From: Sesamum alatum
Taxonomy: Eukaryota; Streptophyta; Magnoliopsida; Lamiales; Pedaliaceae
Reading direction: 5' to 3'
NCBI GenBank assembly: GCA_034509735.1
Contig: JACGWO010000006.1
Coordinates: forward strand, 10,989,001 to 11,053,000
Length of the DNA stretch: 64,000 bases
Part shown: one piece after another, positions 57,971 through 64,000 of the stretch
How positions within the stretch are numbered: position 1 is the first letter of the stretch
How the letters are laid out: each line of letters starts with the position of its first letter
Notes under the pieces: generated by a model
Seen by the model: only the letters and a program-made list of their open reading frames with translations
The model's database searches: none
What the model was told of the DNA's origin: nothing
Made by a program: the position numbers and the translations under genes

Positions 57971-60117
57971 TGTTAGAATAGGTGACCAGAAAGTCCATGG
58001 TATTGGCTGTTCTGAGAACCATTCGTCAATCTTTGAACAAGTAATATTATGTTAATGAATGAAGTAAGGATTCATAGGCATAAGTTTGTTGTGATTATTA
58101 CTTGCATCATTTCGAGGTCACAAAAATGCCCACAGACTGAAATAACATTTCGGGAAATTGGAACTGTGCTTGGAGGTAGGTTCATGAAATCAGTTTCGCC
58201 GAATCGGTCTAAAATACTCCAAGTCAAAGGAATCTCGAGACAGGGCATCGATAATCCATTTGAGACTTGCACTAAGCATCTGCAGTCGCATTTCATCGAC
58301 AAGTGACGAGGCTCGTCCATGCAGTGTTAGTGGGTTAGCAAGCTAGGTGGCAGCTGACTGAGGTGACTCGCGGGAATCGTCATATGAAAGCCACTTGGGC
58401 CTGGTCGGTATGACTCGTATTCCCGATTCTGATAGTACGGGATTAGTCCTCAGACTTGAGGATCACGGCAGTCCCCTACATACTAAGGCTGTATCTTGGA
58501 TCTGGTGAAATTTGACCGCGTCATATCACATAGTCATCATAAGCCTTGTCCAGTGCAGTTGAAGTATGTAAGAACGGTGTACTCCAAGATAGGATCTGTT
58601 CCCTGTCGAAGGATATGACAGCGAGATCTCCTATGCGCTCTGAGATGGTTTAGACTCACAAAGTCTATGGCCATAGCACTTGATCTAGTGGGAAAGGATT
58701 TCCTTTATAGAGTTAAACCTATCTTGAGCATTAAGCATAGATGCCTAAGTCAAGGATGGGAACCGACATCCTAATTCCATGCCCTAGACTAAAGGCCGGG
58801 AGACAGGCGACACTAGGACCATACCCGTACGTATCGAGCGACGGTAGGACCGTACCTGCATGTAACTCAGAGCCTAAATGTTCACACCAATATTCACCTA
58901 GTCTCTAGTGCCATGGACCGTTGCTAGATGGCCACCCATGGTAACGAACTACTTTGGTTATGAAATAACAAGAAGTAGGTCCAAGTCTAGCTGAAAGGTG
59001 AACCTAAAGAGTCACACCCGCTACACCATATGAAAGGGAATTAATTTAGAATTAATTCCGGGAGAAGGTTAATTTAATGAAATTAAATTATACTTCTTGG
59101 AGATTCAAGCCTCGATGGATTATTTGGAAAAATCGGGCTTGAGTTCATAAATTAGATTTATGGATTTTATAAAGCATGGGCTTCCCTTTTAATTATATTA
59201 AAATGGTGAATTAATTAATGGGCTTGGTATATTAAATAGGATTTAATATAAATTCCATGGGACTATTTAATTAGGAATTAAATAAAGTCAATTTCATTAA
59301 TTAATTAATGGGCTTAGTATATTAAATTGGATTTAATATAAAGTCCGTGGGACTATTTAATTTAGAATTAAATAGGCCCATTCCATAAAGCCCATCAAAA
59401 TGGATGGACAAGATTTGATCAAGGGATAGATGAGATGAAGGGCCATGATTGATTTGACTTAATCAAAGCCTAGATTGACTAGGATTTGACTAGGTCAAAA
59501 TCCTAGTCAAGTGTGCCTCTTTGGAAGAAGTGGAGTAGGAATAGGAAATTTTATTTTTTTATAAAAACTCAAAAACACACATACACACACCGACTAATCT
59601 CTACAACTCTCATCTCTCTCAATTTTCGTCCATCCCTCTTCTTCACGCTCCAAGATTTCTACTTTGTTCTTCTTGATTTATTCAAGTTAGAACATAAGAG
59701 ACGTGGATTGCGTTAATTGATAGCGTGTATCGATGTCTCTTCTCCCTAAATAATTTCTTGCTAGCACAAGGGTTGTTTGCTTTTCGGTGTAGTGAGTGAG
59801 ATGATTTAGAGGGTCTCTTTCTTGAGATCTTGGTGCAAAACGGGGAACAATGCATGTAGCCGAATGAAGATAAAACTACAACCGGGTAGGTTCTTTAATT
59901 ACGTTTTTTGGTTTAAATTCTATGGCCTTCATGTTGTGTTTTATTGAACATGAGATACATCGAACGCCCGGGAGAATCACGGGCACACCCTTTTATTCGT
60001 TTATGTATGTTATGCATGCTTTAAATTCCGTTTAATTATGCTTTGCAATATTCGTTATGCAATCTTTCGCGCTTCCGCTATTCGCGTTCATTTCCCCGGC
60101 TGATCCACATAACGTTT
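57971..60117 (+). repeat. Long LTR, copy 1
   Basis: It begins TGTTAGAATAGG and follows copy 2 throughout (about 2.1 kb) to CCACATAACGTTT. There it meets the TGTTAGAATAGG of copy 2 with no internal region between. Its own terminal CA is missing. It contains two ~90-bp tandem units (59221-59385) and an (AC)n tract near 59575. It interrupts the PMD frame; the five bases before it are AAGAG. Short ORFs inside are not credible genes. Confidence 0.85.
59221..59385 (+). repeat. Two ~90-bp tandem units in LTR copy 1
   Basis: GGGCTTGGTATATTAAATAGG and GGGCTTAGTATATTAAATTGG each start a unit containing ATTTAATATAAA and GGGACTATTTAATTTAG. Confidence 0.85.
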
Positions 60118-61799
60118 TGTTAGAATAGGTGATCAGAAAGTCAATGGTATTGGCTGTTCTGAGAACCACTCGTCAATCTGTGAACAAGTAATATTATATT
60201 AATGAATGTAGTAAGGATTCATAGGCATGAGTTTGTTGTACTTACTGCTTGCATCGTTACGATGTCACAACAAACGCCCACAGACTGAAATAACATTTCG
60301 GAAAATTGGAACTACGCTTGGAGGTAGGTTCATGAAATCAGTTTCGCCGAATCAGTCTGAAATACTCCAAGTCAAAGGAATCTTGAGACAGGGCATCGAG
60401 AATCCATTTGAGACTTGCACTAAGCATCTGCTGTCGTGTTTCATCGACGGGTGACGAGGATCGTCTAAGTAGTGTTAGTGGGTCGGCCTGCTGGGGAACG
60501 GCCGACTGAGGTGACTCGCGGGAATCGTCATATGGAAGCTACTCGGGCTTGGTCGGTATGACTCGTATTCCCGATTCCGATAGTACGGGATTAGTCCTCG
60601 GACTTGAGGATCATGGCAGTCCCCTACATACTAAGGCTGTATCTTGGATCTGGTGAAATTTGACCGATTATATCACATGGTCATCATAAGCCTCGTCCAG
60701 TGCAGTCGGAGTATGTAAGAACGATGAATTCCAAGATAGGATCTCTCCCCTGTCAAAGGATATGACAACAAGATCTCCTATGCGCTCGGAGATGGTTTAG
60801 ACTCACAAAGTCTATGGCCATAGCACTTGATGTAGTGGGAAAGGATTTCCTACGTCGAGTTAAACCTATCTCGAGCATTATGCATAGTTGCCTAGTCAAG
60901 GATGGGAACCGACCCCTAGACTAAAGGCCGGGAGACAGGCGACAGTAGGACCGTACCCGTACGTATCAAGCGTCGGTAGGACCGCACCTGCGTATAACTC
61001 GGAGCCTAAATGTTCACACCATAAATTCACCTAGTCTCTAGTGCCATGGACTGTTGCTAGATGGCCACCCATGGTAACTGACTACTTTGGTTATGAAATA
61101 ACAAGAAGTAGGTCCATGTCTAGCTGAAAGGTGAACCTAAAGAGTCACACCTGCTACACCAAATGAAAGGGAATTAATTTGGAATTAATTCAGGGAGAAG
61201 GTTTAATTTAATGGAATTAAATTATACTTCTTGGAGATTCAAGCCTCGATGAATTATTTGGAATAATAGGGCTTGAGTTCATAAATTAGATTTATGAATT
61301 TTTATAAAGCATGGGCTTTCCTTTTAATTATATTAAAAGGGTGAATTAATTAATTAGTGGGCTTGGTATATTAAATAGGATTTAATATAAAGTCCATGGG
61401 ACTATTTAATTTAGAATTAAATAATCCCATTCTATAGAATTAATTAATGGGCTTGGTATATTAAATAGGATTTAATATAAAGTCCATGGGACTATTTAAT
61501 TTAGAATTAAATAAGTCCTTTCCATTAATTAATTAATGGGCTAAGTATATTAAATATGATTTAATATAAAGTCCATGGGAATATTTAATTTAGAATTAAA
61601 TAGGCCCATTCCATAAAGCCCATCAAAATGGATGGACAAGATTTGATCTAGAGAATGATGAGATGAAGGGCCATGATTAATTTGACTTAATCAAAGCCTA
61701 ATTTGACTAGGATTTGACTAGGTCAAAATCCTAGTCAAAGTGTGTCTCTTTGGAAGAGTTTGAGAAGGAATAGGAAATTCCATCTTCTATAAATACTCA

Positions 61800-61830
<31 letters not shown>

Positions 61831-62384
61831 CACACACACTTACACCTAGTATTCTCTACAACTCTCATCTCTCAATTCTCCCTCAAATTTTCGTCCATCC
61901 CTATTTCACTCTCCAAGAATACTACTTTGTTCTTCTTGATTTATTCAAGTTAAGAACATAAGAGACATTGATTGCGTATTCATAGCGTGTATCGATGTCT
62001 CTTCTCCCCAAATTATTTCTTGCTAGCACAAGGGTTGTTTGCTTTCCGGTGGAGCGAGTGAGATGATTTAGAGGGTCTCTTCTTTGAGATCTTGGTGCAA
62101 AACAGGGAACAATGCATGTAGCCGAAACGAAGACAAAACTACAACCGGGTAGGTTCTTTAATTTCGTTTTTTTCGGTTTCAATTCTATGGCCTCCATGTT
62201 GTGTTTTATTGAACATGAGATACACCGAACGCCCGGGAGAATCAAGGGCACATCCCTTGATTCGTTTATGTATGTTATGCATTATTTAAATTCCTTTTAA
62301 TTATGCTTTGTAATTTTTATTACGCATTCTTTTGCGCTTCCGCTATACGCGCTTATCTCCCGGGACGATCCACATAATCTTTCA
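60118..62384 (+). repeat. Long LTR, copy 2 (5' LTR of an element running out of the window)
   Basis: It begins TGTTAGAATAGG and ends CATAATCTTTCA, with a TGGTATCAGAGCC primer-binding site one base later. That makes it a 5' LTR on the plus strand. It holds three ~90-bp units (61360-61612) and an (A)n(CA)n tract near 61800. It is about 120 bp longer than copy 1, mostly from the extra unit. Confidence 0.9.
61360..61612 (+). repeat. Three ~90-bp tandem units in LTR copy 2
   Basis: Units start near 61360, 61450 and 61539, each with TATATTAAATAKGATTTAAT and AGTCCATGGGAMTATTTAAT. Confidence 0.85.
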
Positions 62385-62385
62385 G

Positions 62386-62398
62386 TGGTATCAGAGCC
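62386..62398 (+). other. Primer-binding site, initiator tRNA-Met type
   Basis: TGGTATCAGAGCC lies one base after the LTR end. This sequence is complementary to the 3' end of plant initiator tRNA-Met and primes minus-strand DNA synthesis in many LTR elements. Confidence 0.9.
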
Positions 62399-64000
62399 TG
62401 GTTCGGTGTATAGGCTAGAATTCTATGTGCTATGTGCGTTTAAGCATGATAAACGTGGTTTAATTTACGTTTATAGCATATTTATCGTAGATATTTATTG
62501 GCGTTTAATTTTGCATGGGATTTTGGATCTTGGTTTTCTTGAATGTGTTAATACATGTTTTAGGGTTGAATTTATCTTGTGGTTCAGAAAATAGCATGAA
62601 AAAATCGAAAAAGAGTGAAAAACGGCGAACCGACAGCAGCAGCACGTTGGCCGCGCGTGCAGGCAGGGGCCTGCGCGCCTAGCGTGCGTGGATAGCGCGC
62701 GCGCTGTGCCGACCGCGCGCGCGGCCGCGCGCGCAAGCGCTAGGCGCAGACGCGCGATGGGCGCACGCGCCTGGCCGGTCGGCAGTGCCGTTTTCCATTT
62801 CTCTCCCATTTTTGGCTCGTTTTTCAAAACTGTTTTTACTGAATTATTTTTATGGTATTTTATGCATTATTCTGAACCAGTTGACTTAGAATATTTATTT
62901 TTTGAGATTTGGAATTTCCTAAAATAAATATTGCTTGGTTGATGAGGAAAGAGTTTCCTAACAAGATTTAATTTTTGCAATGGTTGCACCAATGATCAAA
63001 ATTCATATGTGAAATTTCGCAATACTTTCTGCGTTTTATGATGTTGGACATCATGGTTATTTTATGGTTTGAGCATGAGTAGATCTTAACATGTATTAAT
63101 ATTGCACAAAAATGTTGGATTTTGGGATTCTTGAATATATGAGCATATTCTTGAATTGTTGGTTTTTGTGTTTTCAGAAAATTTGATTTTTCTGTATAAT
63201 TCTTGGAATTTTTCTGAATTAATTAACTTGGGGCATTTTAATTTTGGTTGAGATTTTATATTTCATAAAATTAATATTGCCTTGTTAATTATGGAAACGG
63301 TTTTTTCCAACAAAAATCATTGTGCATAGGTTGCACTATTATCCAATGTTCGGTGTGAATATTTTACATGTAGTTTCTGCATTTATTTTATGGTATGGAT
63401 TATCATGGATGTTGGTATAGCATATTTTACGTGGGATATGTATTTGTGTTAATTGATTTGACAAAGGATGATCACAAAGCCCCCAGACCGCATGTATGGT
63501 TTATTTACATTTATTTGTTAGGTTGTGGCCTGTGTGCCTCTTTATTTTCCTCTCTGTCTCTCTTCTAGTTGCCTTGGAATAATAAGGCTTTCTCTCTCCC
63601 TCCTAATGTACTCCCCCCAAATGTTTAATTGGGGTTTTCTTATTTTATGATGTAATGAGAGTAGAATTAGGGGTGAGGTTTTATTTTGTAAATAAAAGCT
63701 GCAAGAGAAGACAAGCCCAAGGTGTTGGAGGCCCATGGAAGTAGCCATCAGATAGCCCACGGAGGATCCATGGAGAAGGAGCCCGGTGTAGCCCCAAGAT
63801 GGAGAGCCCAAGAAGATAAAGAGGATTTACAAGGCCCATTTCATGTAATGGGTTATTAAATCTTGTAATAGCGTAGGGCCTACCCTTAGATTGACCATAG
63901 ATCCACTTGAAAGAATCGGGTACGGCCCGGGAACACAACGGAAGCGTAAAAAACGTTAATTTAAGACATAATTTAAATTGGATTCAAAGGGGTGTTCCCT
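62399..64000 (+). mobile_element. 5' internal region of the long-LTR element
   Basis: It is the noncoding leader of the element after its primer-binding site. It includes a GC-rich block (62636-62790), then AT-rich repeats of GAATTTATTTATGG-type text. The GATGATGTTGGACATCATGG and GGATTATCATGGATGTTGG segments (63035-63055 and 63400-63420) are similar, hinting at a ~350-bp direct repeat (62880-63080 against 63215-63425). No gag ORF has started by the window end, and the coding part lies beyond. Confidence 0.6.
62636..62790 (+). repeat. GC-rich CpG-dense block in the element leader
   Basis: About 150 bp dominated by GCGCGC and CGCGCG runs, in a region otherwise strongly AT-rich. The open frames through it (Ala/Arg-rich) reflect composition only. 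Confidence 0.8.

Noticed and set aside
62495..62927. Ala/Arg-rich open frames on both strands
   Set aside because: They are caused by the GC-rich block in the retrotransposon leader, with no similarity to gag.
1..64000. CRISPR array, prophage or bacterial system
   Set aside because: Nothing of this type is present; the sequence is a plant nuclear genome with introns and plant transposons.

Overview
This is a nuclear plant window, almost certainly a eudicot. It is AT-rich, contains introns and poly-A retroposons, and is crowded with plant transposon families. The family assignment (an asterid, perhaps Lamiales) is a low-confidence guess. There is no bacterial operon structure, CRISPR array or viral genome. 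Only two genes look intact: an intronless EIN3/EIL ethylene-response transcription factor on the minus strand (11373-13205), and an AGO4-clade ARGONAUTE on the minus strand (29159-33898) that I reconstructed as 22 coding exons encoding 903 residues with the DDH catalytic triad present. A third gene-like unit, a plant mobile domain (PMD) protein at 57171, is broken by a stop codon and then by an LTR inserted in the reading frame.

Layout. 1-4305 holds remnants of a long-LTR retrotransposon family, including an inverted diverged copy. 4372-7540 is a decayed Mutator (MULE) transposase. 7690-8738 is an internally deleted hAT element with its target duplication. 11373-14200 is the EIN3-like gene and its leader. 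14200-18423 is AT-rich repeats. 18440-24243 is a full-span LINE with a 16-bp target duplication, a poly-A tail and two broken ORFs. 24757-29158 holds foldback MITEs and an orphan exon. 29159-34990 is the AGO gene and promoter. 35039-42496 holds a SINE, CACTA-type and Mutator-type MITEs and a second hAT derivative with a minisatellite. 42497-47336 is a copia element that contains a CACTA element (itself containing a TRIM-like LTR) and, in its other LTR, a Mutator-type MITE. 47854-54560 holds further MITEs, a 2-kb CACTA element, a second SINE of the same family and a copia 3' end. 57171-64000 holds the PMD pseudogene and two directly abutting ~2.2-kb LTRs, followed by a primer-binding site and the start of the internal region.

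The two genes are not functionally linked by position. A loose connection is that AGO4-clade proteins act in RNA-directed DNA methylation of transposons, while the window is full of foldback elements that could make hairpin RNAs and of a LINE whose stop codons look like C-to-T decay. I found no convincingly new biological system. The most useful observations are the nested and dated insertions, the LTR-LTR junction, the SINE family, the GC-AG intron and repeat-abutted splice donor in AGO, and the PMD disruption. Coordinates for repeat ends and splice sites were read by eye and may be off by a base or two.
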